64,000 nucleotides of DNA from NCBI RefSeq assembly GCF_039523075.1, contig NZ_BAAAEP010000005.1, positions 49,194-113,193 on the forward strand, in the 5' to 3' direction. This document shows, piece after piece, positions 1 to 8,136 of the stretch (position 1 is the first letter of the stretch; every line of letters begins with the position of its first letter). Made by a program: the position numbers and the translations under genes. The notes under the pieces were generated by a model. It did not search any database and was not told where the DNA came from. It saw only the letters and a list, made by a program, of their open reading frames with translations. The DNA is from Caenispirillum bisanense. GTDB lineage: Bacteria; Pseudomonadota; Alphaproteobacteria; Rhodospirillales; Rhodospirillaceae.

Positions 1-25
1 AAGACGCTGCACCTCGTCGGCTGAC

Positions 26-337
26 ATGAGCTTCGACGGGAACCCGCTCGACATCGGGATATTCCTCTTCGCCATTCTGGTCGCCGCCACCCGGTCGGCT
101 GTCCTTGTCGGGCTGCACGGAAAGGCGTGTCTGTCGAGCAAGACCGTCACCAATGACATCCTGAATGCGACCTCGCTGGTCCCCTTCGTGTTCATGATCG
201 GCGCCATCTTCTCCAGCGACATCCTGAAGCTCGCCCTGGAGACGCAGAAGGTCTACATGGCCATCGGCGGTGCCATCGGGGCGGTTGCAGTGCTGAGCGC
301 ACTCCTCAAGGTGCCGCGGGCCGCCGACTCCGCCTGA
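26..337 (+). CDS. Small hypothetical membrane protein, possibly 5'-truncated by the window edge
   Basis: I do not recognise this 103-residue protein. It has three hydrophobic stretches (about residues 10-30, 50-65 and 77-93), so it is probably an inner-membrane protein. It contains two cysteine-poor loops and ends in a short polar tail. The ATG at 26 is the first in the window, but the frame stays open to position 2 and no clear ribosome-binding site precedes it, so the real start may lie outside. It is followed by a 269-base gap before the next gene. Confidence 0.5.
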   Translation: MSFDGNPLDIGIFLFAILVAATRSAVLVGLHGKACLSSKTVTNDILNATSLVPFVFMIGAIFSSDILKLALETQKVYMAIGGAIGAVAVLSALLKVPRAADSA

Positions 338-606
338 TCGCGGCATTCGCCCGCAGCCCTTGCTCCGGCGCCTCGGACCCATCGTTGCGCCGCGGGCGCC
401 GGTGCGTGCGCACCATTGCTTGCACGCCCGCCTCTGTCGACCGATCCTTTCCTTAGCGCGCCGGTCGGCGATTCCCCATTGTAGGTCACGTTTCCTGCCA
501 TTAAATATTCTTTCATCGCCTGCCCGGCTCGCACCGGCCCGCGGGCGCGCACAGGGACCAACGCAAGGGCGGCGGCAGAACCGTCCTGGCACTCGGGAGA
601 CACCGC
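338..606. other. Intergenic region before the indolepyruvate oxidoreductase gene
   Basis: No gene could be supported in this stretch. It holds a short palindrome (GGTGCG-TG-CGCACC at 401-414) and an A+T-richer patch around 500-515 that could contain the promoter of the gene starting at 607, but no clear -35/-10 pair is visible. A GGGAGA sequence about ten bases before 607 is the probable ribosome-binding site. Confidence 0.4.
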
Positions 607-3600
607 ATGACCTTCCTCGCCAACGTCACGCTGGACGACAAGTACACCCTGTCGTCAGGGCGCATCTACATTACCGGCATTCAGGCGCTCGCCCGCCTGC
701 CGATGATGCAGCGGGAGCGCGATCAGGCGGCGGGGCTGAACACCGCCGGCTTCATCTCCGGCTATCGCGGCAGCCCCATCGGCGGCCTCGACAAGGAACT
801 GTGGAAGGCGCGCGAGCACCTGAAGCGCCACAACATCCACTTCCAGCCCGGCGTCAACGAGGATCTGGCCGCCACCGCCGTGTGGGGCAGCCAGCAGGTC
901 AACCTGTTCCCCGGCGCCAAGTACGACGGCGTGTTCGGCATGTGGTACGGCAAGGGTCCGGGCGTCGACCGCTCCGGCGACGTGCTGCGCCACGCCAACA
1001 TGGCCGGCACCGCCAAGAACGGCGGCGTGCTGCTGCTGGCCGGCGACGATCACGCCGCCAAGTCGTCGACGGTCGCCTACCAGACCGAATACGCCTTCAT
1101 GGACTTCATGATGCCGGTGCTGGCGCCGGCCAACGTGCAGGAAATCGTCGACTACGGCGTGCTCGGCTGGGCCATGTCGCGCTATTCCGGCTGCTGGGTG
1201 GCGTTCAAGGCGCTGGGCGAGGTCCTCGACAGCTCCGCCTCCATCGCCGTCGACCCGCACCGCATCGACGTGAAGATCCCGACCGACTTCGAGATGCCGG
1301 CCGGCGGCCTGCACATCCGCTGGCCCGATGCCGTGCTGGAGCAGGAACACCGCCTCATGAAGCACAAGCTTTATGCGGCGCTCGCCTTCGCCCGCGCCAA
1401 CGGCCTGAACCGGGTGGTGATGGACAGCCCGACCCCGCGCCTGGGCATCGTCACCACCGGCAAGAGCTACCTGGACGTCCGCCAGGCCCTGCACGACCTC
1501 GGCATCGACGAGCGCAAGGCGGCCGAAATCGGCATCCGCGTCTACAAGGTCGGCATGCCCTGGCCGCTGGAGCGCGAAGGCGTGCGCGAGTTCGCCCAGG
1601 GGCTGGAGGAAATCCTCGTCATCGAGGAAAAGCGCGCGCTGATCGAGAACCAGCTGAAGGAACAGCTGTACAACTGGCGGGAGGACGTGCGCCCCCGCGT
1701 GGTCGGCAAGTTCGACGAAAACCGCACCTGGATCCTGCCCTCCAACGGCGAGCTGACCCCGGCCCGCATCGCCCGCGTCATCGCCGAGCGGCTGGCCCAG
1801 TTCTACACCGCGCCGTCCATCCAGCAGCGGCTGGAGTGGCTGGAGGCCAAGGAGCGCAGCCTGGAAACGCCGGTCAGCCCGATCAAGCGCGTGCCCTATT
1901 TCTGCGCCGGCTGCCCGCACAACACCTCCACCAAGGTGCCGGAAGGCAGCCGCGCCGTAGCCGGCATCGGCTGCCATTACATGGTCACCTGGATGGACCG
2001 CTCCACCTCCACCTTCACCCACATGGGCGGCGAAGGCGTGCCGTGGATCGGCCAGATGCCGTTCACCGAGGAAAAGCACATCTTCGCCAACCTGGGCGAC
2101 GGCACCTATTTCCACTCCGGCATCCTGGCAGTGCGAGCCTCCGTCGCCGCCAAGGCCAACATCACCTACAAGCTGCTGTACAACGACGCCGTCGCCATGA
2201 CCGGCGGCCAGCCGGTGGACGGCACCCTGACGCCGTGGCAGATCACCCAGCAGCTGGCGGCCGAGGGCGTGCGCCGCATCGTCGTGGTCGCCGACGACCC
2301 GAACAAGTACCCCATCGGCACCCCCTGGGCGGAGGGCGTCACCTTCCGCCACCGCGACGACCTGGAGGCAGTGCAGAAGGAACTGCGCGAGGTGGAGGGC
2401 GTCACCCTGCTCCTCTACGATCAGACCTGCGCCGCCGAGAAGCGCCGCCGCCGCAAGCGCGGCAAGATGCACGATCCCGACAAGCGCGTGTTCGTCAACG
2501 AGCTGGTGTGCGAAGGCTGCGGCGACTGCGGCGTGCAGTCCAACTGCGTGGCGGTGCAGCCGGTGGAGACCGAATTCGGCCGCAAGCGCACCATCGACCA
2601 GTCGTCGTGCAACAAGGACTTCTCGTGCCTGAAGGGCTTCTGCCCCAGCTTCGTGACCGTCGAGGGCGCCAAGGTGCGCAAGAAGACGCCGGAAGGCGTC
2701 GGCAAGGACGCCGGCGGTTCCGACGGCTTCGGGCCGCTGCCCATGCCCGTGCTGCCGGCCCATGACGAGCCCTACGGCATCGTCATCACCGGCATCGGCG
2801 GCACCGGCGTCGTCACCATCGGCGCCCTGCTCGGCATGGCCGGGCACCTGGAGGGCAAGGGCGTCTCCGTGCTCGACCAGATCGGGCTGGCGCAGAAGAA
2901 CGGCGCCGTCGTCACCCACGTGCAGATCGCCGAAAGCCCGTCGCGCCTCTACGCCAGCCGCATCGCCGCCGGCAACGCCAACCTGGTGCTCGGCTGCGAC
3001 ATGCTGACCGCCGGCACCTTCGACGTGCTGGGCAAGACGCGCGCCGCCTTCACCCGCGCCGTCATCAACGACCACGAAACCATGACGGCCGACTTCACCG
3101 GCAAGCCGGACATCGCCTTCCCGCGCAGCCAGGTGCGCCATGCCCTGGCCGAGGCGGTGGGGGCGGAGGCGGCCAGCTTCGTCGATGCCACCCGCATCGC
3201 CACGGCGCTGATGGGCGACAGCATCGCCACCAACCTGTTCATGGTCGGCTACGCCTGGCAGAAGGGCCTGATCCCGCTGACCCTGGAAAGCATCGAGAAG
3301 GCCATCGAGCTGAACGGCGTCGCCATCAAGGCCAACCTGACCGCCCTGCTGTGGGGCCGCCGTTACGCGGTGGCGCCGGAGACGGTGGAAGCCATGGTCG
3401 ACCGCTCGGCCGACACCGCCGCCTCCTCGCCGCTGGCCCACCGCCGCCTGTCGGAAACCTTCGAGGAGATGGTCGCCCGCCGGGTGGAGTTCCTCACCGG
3501 CTACCAGAACGCCGCCTATGCCGCCCGCTTCAAGGGCCTGGTCGACCGCGCCGTGCAGGCGGAAAAGACCCGCACCCCCGGCCTGACCGGCTTTGCCGAG

Positions 3601-4119
3601 GCGGTGGCCAAGAGCGCCTTCAAGCTGATGGCCTACAAGGACGAGTACGAGGTCGCCCGCCTCTACACCGACGGCCGCTTCCACGCCGCCCTGAAGGACC
3701 AGTTCGAGGGCGAGTCGCTGAAGCTGACCTTCCACCTGGCGCCGCCGCTGCTCGGCAACCGCGACGAGTCCGGCCGCCTGCGCAAGACCACCTTCGGCCC
3801 GTGGATGATGGGCGCCTTCCGCACCCTGGCGAAGCTGAAGGGCCTGCGCGGCTCGGCGCTGGACGTCTTCGGCTACACGGCGGAACGCAAGCTGCAGCGC
3901 CGCCTGATCGGCGAGTTCGAGACGGTGGCGGCGGAACTGTGCGACGGCCTGCGCCCCGACACCCACGCCCTGGCGACCGAGATCGCCGCCCTGCCGCTGA
4001 AGATGCGCGGCTTCGGGCACGTGCTGGAGCGCAACGTGGAGGAACAGAAGGCCCGCGAGACGGAGCTTCTGAAGGCCTTCCGCCAGCCGCAGCAGGCGCC
4101 GCGGGCGGCCGCCGAGTAA
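607..4119 (+). CDS. Indolepyruvate:ferredoxin oxidoreductase, fused alpha-beta form
   Basis: This 1170-residue cytoplasmic enzyme oxidatively decarboxylates indolepyruvate and other aryl- or branched-chain 2-oxo acids to acyl-CoA, passing electrons to ferredoxin. The order is pyrimidine-binding TPP domain (start to about 400), TPP-binding domain (about 420-620, with the YFCAGCPHNTST segment), a cysteine cluster CEGCGDCGVQSNC near residue 635 for an iron-sulfur cluster, then a gamma-type domain starting near 720 with a GIGGTGVVT loop. Archaea carry separate IorA and IorB subunits, while proteobacteria often have this single long chain. Reduced ferredoxin made here could in principle feed nitrogenase, but that link is inference. 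A strong hairpin follows the stop codon. Confidence 0.93.
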   Translation: MTFLANVTLDDKYTLSSGRIYITGIQALARLPMMQRERDQAAGLNTAGFISGYRGSPIGGLDKELWKAREHLKRHNIHFQPGVNEDLAATAVWGSQQVNLFPGAKYDGVFGMWYGKGPGVDRSGDVLRHANMAGTAKNGGVLLLAGDDHAAKSSTVAYQTEYAFMDFMMPVLAPANVQEIVDYGVLGWAMSRYSGCWVAFKALGEVLDSSASIAVDPHRIDVKIPTDFEMPAGGLHIRWPDAVLEQEHRLMKHKLYAALAFARANGLNRVVMDSPTPRLGIVTTGKSYLDVRQALHDLGIDERKAAEIGIRVYKVGMPWPLEREGVREFAQGLEEILVIEEKRALIENQLKEQLYNWREDVRPRVVGKFDENRTWILPSNGELTPARIARVIAERLAQFYTAPSIQQRLEWLEAKERSLETPVSPIKRVPYFCAGCPHNTSTKVPEGSRAVAGIGCHYMVTWMDRSTSTFTHMGGEGVPWIGQMPFTEEKHIFANLGDGTYFHSGILAVRASVAAKANITYKLLYNDAVAMTGGQPVDGTLTPWQITQQLAAEGVRRIVVVADDPNKYPIGTPWAEGVTFRHRDDLEAVQKELREVEGVTLLLYDQTCAAEKRRRRKRGKMHDPDKRVFVNELVCEGCGDCGVQSNCVAVQPVETEFGRKRTIDQSSCNKDFSCLKGFCPSFVTVEGAKVRKKTPEGVGKDAGGSDGFGPLPMPVLPAHDEPYGIVITGIGGTGVVTIGALLGMAGHLEGKGVSVLDQIGLAQKNGAVVTHVQIAESPSRLYASRIAAGNANLVLGCDMLTAGTFDVLGKTRAAFTRAVINDHETMTADFTGKPDIAFPRSQVRHALAEAVGAEAASFVDATRIATALMGDSIATNLFMVGYAWQKGLIPLTLESIEKAIELNGVAIKANLTALLWGRRYAVAPETVEAMVDRSADTAASSPLAHRRLSETFEEMVARRVEFLTGYQNAAYAARFKGLVDRAVQAEKTRTPGLTGFAEAVAKSAFKLMAYKDEYEVARLYTDGRFHAALKDQFEGESLKLTFHLAPPLLGNRDESGRLRKTTFGPWMMGAFRTLAKLKGLRGSALDVFGYTAERKLQRRLIGEFETVAAELCDGLRPDTHALATEIAALPLKMRGFGHVLERNVEEQKARETELLKAFRQPQQAPRAAAE

Positions 4120-4143
4120 GCTGCGCCGACGCACCGACGACTG

Positions 4144-4177
4144 CCACGGCCGGTACCCTCAGGGGTGCCGGCCGTGG
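4144..4177 (+). terminator. Probable terminator after the indolepyruvate oxidoreductase gene
   Basis: A 15-bp stem (4144-4158 with 4163-4177, one G-U wobble) closes a very short loop just after the stop codon at 4119. There is only a short T-containing tail, so termination may be imperfect. Confidence 0.6.
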
Positions 4178-4299
4178 TCGTTCGGAGGGCGGGGTTGCGG
4201 GCGGCGATCCTGCCGCCCACCTGGAACGTATGGAAGGGGAGAGCATCGCACCGCACCCGGCCGCCGCACCGACGGCCGCCGCAGCAGGAGAGGCCGCCC

Positions 4300-4845
4300 A
4301 TGTCCGCCACCAGCCCCGCCGCCCTGCCCGGCGCCGATCCGCAGCAGACGCACCGCCGCCTGGCGCGCACGGCCGCCGTGCTCGGCTTCGCCGGGCTGAT
4401 CCCGTTCTATGTCGGCGCGGCCGGGGTGTGGATGGCCCGCCACCCCTTCGACGTCATGGCCCACAAGGCGCAGATCACCTATGGCGCCGTCATCCTCGCC
4501 TTCCTCGGCGCCGTCCACTGGGGACTGGTGCTGCGCATGCCCTACGGCGTGCCGCGGCTGATGCTGGTGTGGGGGGTGGTGCCGCCGCTGGTCGGGTGGG
4601 CGGCGCTGGCCTTCAGCGCGCCGCTGTCGCACGCCATCATGATGCTCGGTTTCCTCGCCGCCTTCGCCGCCGATCACCGAGCGGCACTGTCGGGTTTGAC
4701 GCCGCCGTGGTACGGTCGTCTGCGTCTGGTCCTGACCACCCTGGTGCTGCTGGCGCTGGCGCTGTCGGGGCTGCGGTTCATGGCCTATCCGCTGTTCGAC
4801 GCCTTCCATCTGGTGCCGGCGGCAAGCGAGGCCATCGCCATCTGA
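4300..4845 (+). CDS. DUF3429 family membrane protein
   Basis: The 181-residue protein has a polar N-terminus and about four or five hydrophobic helices (near residues 25-45, 62-82, 85-105, 108-125 and 145-165). Sequences around YVGAAGVWMA and VHWGLVLR are typical of the DUF3429 family of inner-membrane proteins, whose role is unknown. I chose the ATG at 4300 over an upstream ATG at 4165, because AGGAGAGG lies 7-14 bases before 4300 and the extra 45 residues are Arg/Pro-rich and look non-coding. It precedes another small membrane protein by 30 bases and may be co-transcribed with it. Confidence 0.75.
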   Translation: MSATSPAALPGADPQQTHRRLARTAAVLGFAGLIPFYVGAAGVWMARHPFDVMAHKAQITYGAVILAFLGAVHWGLVLRMPYGVPRLMLVWGVVPPLVGWAALAFSAPLSHAIMMLGFLAAFAADHRAALSGLTPPWYGRLRLVLTTLVLLALALSGLRFMAYPLFDAFHLVPAASEAIAI

Positions 4846-4875
4846 CCACCGATAAAAACTGACAGCGGAGGAAGG

Positions 4876-5292
4876 ATGTTCACACCCAAATACGCCGGCA
4901 ACCTGACGCTCGCCGCGGTGTTCTTCGTGGCCATCGTCATCATCCAGCTGGTGCAGGGGGCCGCCACCGCCCTGCCCAGCGGCGTCGACAACCTGCTGAC
5001 CCTGCTCGCCATCCTGTCGGCCGTCGGCATCGTCTACTTCGGCAGCGTCGCCGCCGTGCGCGGCCAGCCGGCCATCGACTGGTCCGACGAAACCGGCCAG
5101 CGGCTGCATCCGGGGGTGAAGGCCGGGCTGCGGACCCTGGGCGTGGTCGGCGTCGGCCTGGGCGGCATCGCCTTCTACATCGCCATCTACCTCTTCCAGT
5201 GGCCGCTGATCATCGTGCCGATGGTGTTGCTGGCGGTGATTGGCCTGGCCGTCATCGTGTATCTGACCGCCGGCAAGCACGTCAGCACCTGA
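4876..5292 (+). CDS. Small four-helix membrane protein (paralogue of the gene at 5536)
   Basis: This 138-residue protein has four hydrophobic helices (about 7-28, 38-58, 85-105 and 110-130). It is clearly related to the protein encoded at 5536-5946: both begin MFT-x-x-YAGN, share a DW-[ST]-D-x-TG-x-RLHP motif in the central loop and end near an AGKH/ACKH tail. No function is known to me. A good GGAGGAAGG ribosome-binding site precedes the ATG. An intrinsic terminator closes the transcript. Confidence 0.7.
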   Translation: MFTPKYAGNLTLAAVFFVAIVIIQLVQGAATALPSGVDNLLTLLAILSAVGIVYFGSVAAVRGQPAIDWSDETGQRLHPGVKAGLRTLGVVGVGLGGIAFYIAIYLFQWPLIIVPMVLLAVIGLAVIVYLTAGKHVST

Positions 5293-5330
5293 CCCTTCAT
5301 TCACCCACTTCTTTTGCGGACTTGTGGCAG

Positions 5331-5363
5331 AAGGGGCAATTGCTTGCAGCGATTGCCCCTTTT
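5331..5363 (+). terminator. Intrinsic terminator
   Basis: A 10-bp stem (5331-5340 AAGGGGCAAT with 5352-5361 ATTGCCCCTT) with an 11-base loop is followed by a T run. It lies 38 bases after the stop codon at 5292. Confidence 0.88.
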
Positions 5364-5535
5364 CCATTTGTGGAATAGCAGAGTCTTGTTGTCGATTATG
5401 CCGCACCCATGCTATGGGCACCCCGCGCAACGGCGGTGCAGCATGGGCGTCCCTCCTCCCCTCCCCCGGGGATTTCGCCCGCATCGTCCGCCCTGCGCCC
5501 GACCGTGATTGCTCGACGCAGAGGACCGCTTCCCG

Positions 5536-5946
5536 ATGTTCACCGCACGTTATGCCGGCAACTGGGTCATGAGCCTGACCTTCGTCGTTGCCGCTGCAGC
5601 CACCTGGGGCCTGCCGCAGCTGATCGGCGCCGGCGATGCCACCGTCTTCCTCGGCCAGCTGGTCGCCGCCATGGCCCTGGCTGGCGTGGTGGTGCTGGCG
5701 CTCAATGCCGTTCTCGGCAAGCCGCCGCTGTTCGACTGGACCGACCACACCGGCACCCGCCTGCACCCGCGCGCCGTCACCGCCTTCAAGGGCCTCGGCA
5801 TGCTGGCCCTGTGCCTGGCGTTCCTGCTCGGCCACGTCTCCATCTTCGTGTTCGGCCTGTACGGCATCCTCTACTTCGGCCTGTTCATGGTGGTGGTGCT
5901 GATGAGCTGGATCATCTACATCACCGCCTGCAAGCACATCGTCTGA
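5536..5946 (+). CDS. Small four-helix membrane protein (paralogue of the gene at 4876)
   Basis: The 136-residue product has four hydrophobic helices and shares its opening MFT-x-x-YAGN, the central DW-T-D-x-TG-x-RLHP loop and a terminal CKH motif with its neighbour at 4876. The pair looks like a tandem duplication that has diverged. I prefer the ATG at 5536 because it aligns exactly with the start of the paralogue. A TTG at 5509 in the same frame would add nine residues that have no counterpart. GAGGAC at 5521 is a weak ribosome-binding site. The gene has its own terminator, so the two copies are separate transcription units. Confidence 0.7.
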   Translation: MFTARYAGNWVMSLTFVVAAAATWGLPQLIGAGDATVFLGQLVAAMALAGVVVLALNAVLGKPPLFDWTDHTGTRLHPRAVTAFKGLGMLALCLAFLLGHVSIFVFGLYGILYFGLFMVVVLMSWIIYITACKHIV

Positions 5947-5982
5947 CGGCCGCCGCCGCCGCGGCGCGTCATCAGCCGGACG

Positions 5983-6012
5983 AAGGGGCGGAGCATCCGC
6001 CCCTTTTTCTTT
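5983..6012 (+). terminator. Intrinsic terminator
   Basis: A 10-bp stem (5983-5992 AAGGGGCGGA with 5996-6005 TCCGCCCCTT) with a three-base loop is followed by a run of T. Its stem base is the same AAGGGGC/GCCCCTT as the terminator at 5331, consistent with duplication of gene plus terminator. Confidence 0.9.
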
Positions 6013-6040
6013 TGCGGCCTTGGGCCGGCAGGCGTATAAT
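6012..6040 (+). promoter_or_regulatory. Sigma-70-type promoter of the hsp20 gene
   Basis: TTGCGG at 6012-6017 and a perfect TATAAT at 6035-6040 are separated by 17 bases. Transcription would begin near 6047 and give an untranslated leader of about 148 bases before the ATG at 6195. A sigma-32-type sequence was looked for and not found. Confidence 0.65.
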
Positions 6041-6050
6041 TCTTCCTTGA

Positions 6051-6194
6051 CGGTGGATGTGGTTCCACCGCCGGCTGCCGCCAGGACGCGGCAGCGGTTC
6101 ACTTCGGGGACGGGTAGATGCGGCGTATCGACGCCTCCCAGTCCGGAAGGCTCCGACGCCGGTAATCCGCCTCCCACAGCGATGGGAGGACGCC
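6051..6194 (+). promoter_or_regulatory. Candidate RNA thermometer in the hsp20 leader
   Basis: The leader can form a 5' hairpin (6052-6057 GGTGGA with 6064-6069 TCCACC, plus a closing C-G pair). Just before the start codon there is a 7-bp hairpin in which CCTCCCA (6170-6176) pairs with TGGGAGG (6183-6189), closed by two more pairs across a bulged A. The second arm is the ribosome-binding site itself, five bases before the ATG. Small heat-shock genes of alphaproteobacteria are often controlled by ROSE-type thermometers with this layout. The structure is seen; the temperature response is inferred. Confidence 0.6.
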
Positions 6195-6758
6195 ATGCTC
6201 GACCTGAGAAGCTTGGTTCCGTGGGCGGGACGCCATGCGGCGCCTGTCGCGCGGGATGCCGACCCTGTCACCGCCATGCGGCGGGACATGGAGCGGCTGT
6301 TTGAGGAGACCTTCGGCCGGATGACGGCCGGCACCGCCACCACCATGGTCGTGCCGCGCATGGACGTCCAGGAAACCCCCACGCACCTGATGGTGACGAT
6401 GGAACTGCCGGGGGTCGCCGAGAACGACGTCACCATCGAAGTCGCTGGTGACCTGCTGACGATCAAGGGCGAAAAGAAGGAGGAACATGAGACCAGTGAT
6501 GAGGGCCGTCACCTCGTCGAGCGGTCTTATGGCGGCTTTGCCCGCACCGTCCGCCTGCCGTATGTGACCAAGGCCGCCGAGGCCGAAGCCACGTTCGACA
6601 AGGGCGTGCTGACGATCCGCCTGCCGAAGCCCGCCGAGGCACAGGCTGAGCCCACCCGTATCGCTATCAAGGCGGCGGCGCCGTCGCAGGCGACCGAGCC
6701 TGTGGCGCCCATGTCGGCCGATGCCGTTGCGCAGGATGCGCCGGAGAAGGCCGCCTGA
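6195..6758 (+). CDS. Small heat-shock protein, Hsp20/alpha-crystallin family
   Basis: The 187-residue protein is an ATP-independent chaperone that holds unfolding proteins in the cytoplasm. A Met-rich N-terminal arm with a DMERLFEETFG motif leads into an alpha-crystallin domain (about residues 55-145) with the characteristic ELPGV-xxxDV segment, the ERSYGGFARTVRLP strand and the closing GVLTIRLPK. The C-terminal 40 residues are Ala/Pro-rich, longer than usual for the family. The ATG at 6195 was chosen because GGGAGGA precedes it and upstream in-frame residues are Arg/Pro-rich. It is a single-gene unit with its own promoter and a hairpin after the stop. Confidence 0.93.
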   Translation: MLDLRSLVPWAGRHAAPVARDADPVTAMRRDMERLFEETFGRMTAGTATTMVVPRMDVQETPTHLMVTMELPGVAENDVTIEVAGDLLTIKGEKKEEHETSDEGRHLVERSYGGFARTVRLPYVTKAAEAEATFDKGVLTIRLPKPAEAQAEPTRIAIKAAAPSQATEPVAPMSADAVAQDAPEKAA

Positions 6759-6800
6759 CACCGCCCGCCTGTTGACATCGTGAACGCTGCACCGGACGGC

Positions 6801-6820
6801 GCGGGCCCTGATCGGCCCGC
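6801..6820 (+). terminator. Possible terminator after hsp20
   Basis: A 7-bp stem GCGGGCC/GGCCCGC with a six-base loop stands 42 bases after the stop. It is followed by a pyrimidine stretch rather than a clean T run, so termination efficiency is uncertain. Confidence 0.45.
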
Positions 6821-6839
6821 CCCGCCTCTTTCCGCTGCA

Positions 6840-6868
6840 TTGACAACAGCTTCTTCTCCGCCGATATC
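6840..6868 (+). promoter_or_regulatory. Sigma-70-type promoter for the 6974-8982 gene group
   Basis: A perfect TTGACA at 6840-6845 is followed after 17 bases by GATATC at 6863-6868. The -10 box is only a partial match. Transcription would start near 6875, about 100 bases before the gene at 6974. Confidence 0.45.
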
Positions 6869-6973
6869 AGGGTCATCGGTGGCCGTTCCGGCACCGTGGC
6901 GTGCCGGCCCCGCCACAGGGGAGGCGACGCCTTGTTCCTGACCGGGTATCGCTTCATGCGGAGGATACTTGCG

Positions 6974-7561
6974 ATGACCGCACCCGACGTCCCCTCGCCC
7001 GCCGCCGCGGCTCCGGCCGCCGCCGCCGTCCGCGCAGCCGGCCCCGTCCACCCGCCCGTCCAGGCGGTGGAGGCCCTCATCGACACCATGGTCGGCAAGG
7101 CCGCCCAGCACGGCGCCAGCAGCGCCGACGTGGCCCACGGCATTGTCGCCGCCCTCGCCTCCTTGCGCGAAACCTTCGCCACCCAGGGCGGCTATGCCGC
7201 CATGCGCTCCTTCGACGATGCCCTGCGCACCCACCTGCTCGCCCACGGGCTGGAGCAGCGGCGCAGCCTTGGCCGCGAGCCGGCGCGCATCCGCACCCTG
7301 CCGGCCGCCGGTGCGCACGCCGCCCGCGCCGCCGCCATCCTGCGCGATGCCGTCACCACCGGCCTGCTGCTGAACATCTGGGGACCGGGCAACCTGCTGC
7401 TGCAGGTGGCCGCCGGGCGCCTGCTGGTGCGGCTGGTGGAGCGCCTGGACGGCGCCCTGCCGGCGTGGGAGGCGCTGGAGGAATGGCTGGCGGTGGATGC
7501 CGACCGTGCGCTGGTCGCCGAACCCGGCCCCGGCCCGTTTCCCGCCGGCCGCCTGCAATAA
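6974..7561 (+). CDS. Hypothetical protein, Ala/Pro-rich N-terminus with a helical core
   Basis: I do not recognise this 195-residue protein. The first 30 residues are Ala/Pro-rich and probably disordered. The rest is predicted mostly helical, with a repeated pattern of Ala and Leu and a hydrophobic patch near ILRDAVTTGLLLNIWGPGNLLLQ. There is no signal peptide. ATG 6974 was chosen because GGAGGA lies ten bases before it; an in-frame ATG at 6959 is possible. It may share a transcript with the next two genes, which encode a membrane protein and a membrane protease. Confidence 0.55.
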   Translation: MTAPDVPSPAAAAPAAAAVRAAGPVHPPVQAVEALIDTMVGKAAQHGASSADVAHGIVAALASLRETFATQGGYAAMRSFDDALRTHLLAHGLEQRRSLGREPARIRTLPAAGAHAARAAAILRDAVTTGLLLNIWGPGNLLLQVAAGRLLVRLVERLDGALPAWEALEEWLAVDADRALVAEPGPGPFPAGRLQ

Positions 7562-7650
7562 GCGTTGAACGCCCCGCTGGCGGCCCCAGATTCCAGGAAG
7601 GCGGAGGCCTCTCCGGTTCCCCGCCGCCCTGCCACAGAAGGAACGCTCCC

Positions 7651-8088
7651 ATGGCCCACGATCGCGGCCCGTTCTTCCGCTCCGAACGCGGCGACGACGG
7701 CGGCGACGACCGCCCGCGCCGCTGGTCGCGCCGGCCGCCGCAGGATGACGACGGCCGCATCGACCTGTCGGACCCGGTCGCCCGCGACCGCCACAACCGG
7801 CGCGCCCTGCTGGGGGCGGGGCTTGGCATCGCCATCGCCTTCCTCATCGCCTCCATCATGCCGCAGCCGCTGGTGATGGCGGCGTTCCGCGAGATCCTGT
7901 TCTTCGGCTCCATGGGCGTCGGGCTGATCTCGGCCTTCCGGCGCGAGCCGATCCTGGCGGCGCCGGTGTTCACCGGCTGGGACCGGGCCGCCATCATGAT
8001 GCTGGTGGCGCAGATTTCCGGCGCCTTCATCGACCACGAGGCGGTCGAGGCCTATCTGCAGCAGGTGCAGGACACCGGCCGCTTCTGA
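7651..8088 (+). CDS. Hypothetical protein with two membrane helices
   Basis: The 145-residue product starts with about 45 strongly charged residues rich in Arg and Asp, followed by two closely spaced hydrophobic helices (near residues 52-70 and 78-98). A short soluble tail ends in AYLQQVQDTGRF. This suggests a cytoplasmic charged arm anchored to the inner membrane. GAAGGA precedes the ATG at 7651. It lies 48 bases upstream of an M48 metalloprotease gene and is probably co-transcribed with it, so it might be a substrate or partner of that protease, but this is only inferred from position. Confidence 0.6.
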   Translation: MAHDRGPFFRSERGDDGGDDRPRRWSRRPPQDDDGRIDLSDPVARDRHNRRALLGAGLGIAIAFLIASIMPQPLVMAAFREILFFGSMGVGLISAFRREPILAAPVFTGWDRAAIMMLVAQISGAFIDHEAVEAYLQQVQDTGRF

Positions 8089-8136
8089 CCCGACCCGCCT
8101 GACCGCTCCCCGGCGGAAGCAAGGGAGGCCGCCGCC

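Noticed and set aside
401..414. Short palindrome GGTGCG-TG-CGCACC
   Set aside because: Too short to interpret in high-G+C DNA and no regulator gene is adjacent.
655..4134. Very long open frame on the minus strand opposite the indolepyruvate oxidoreductase gene
   Set aside because: Its translation is low-complexity (Ala, Gly, Val, His, Arg) with no recognisable domain. It is a by-product of high G+C codon positions in the real gene. Similar antisense frames opposite eutB, the chemoreceptor, the ABC genes, nifD and nifB were rejected for the same reason.
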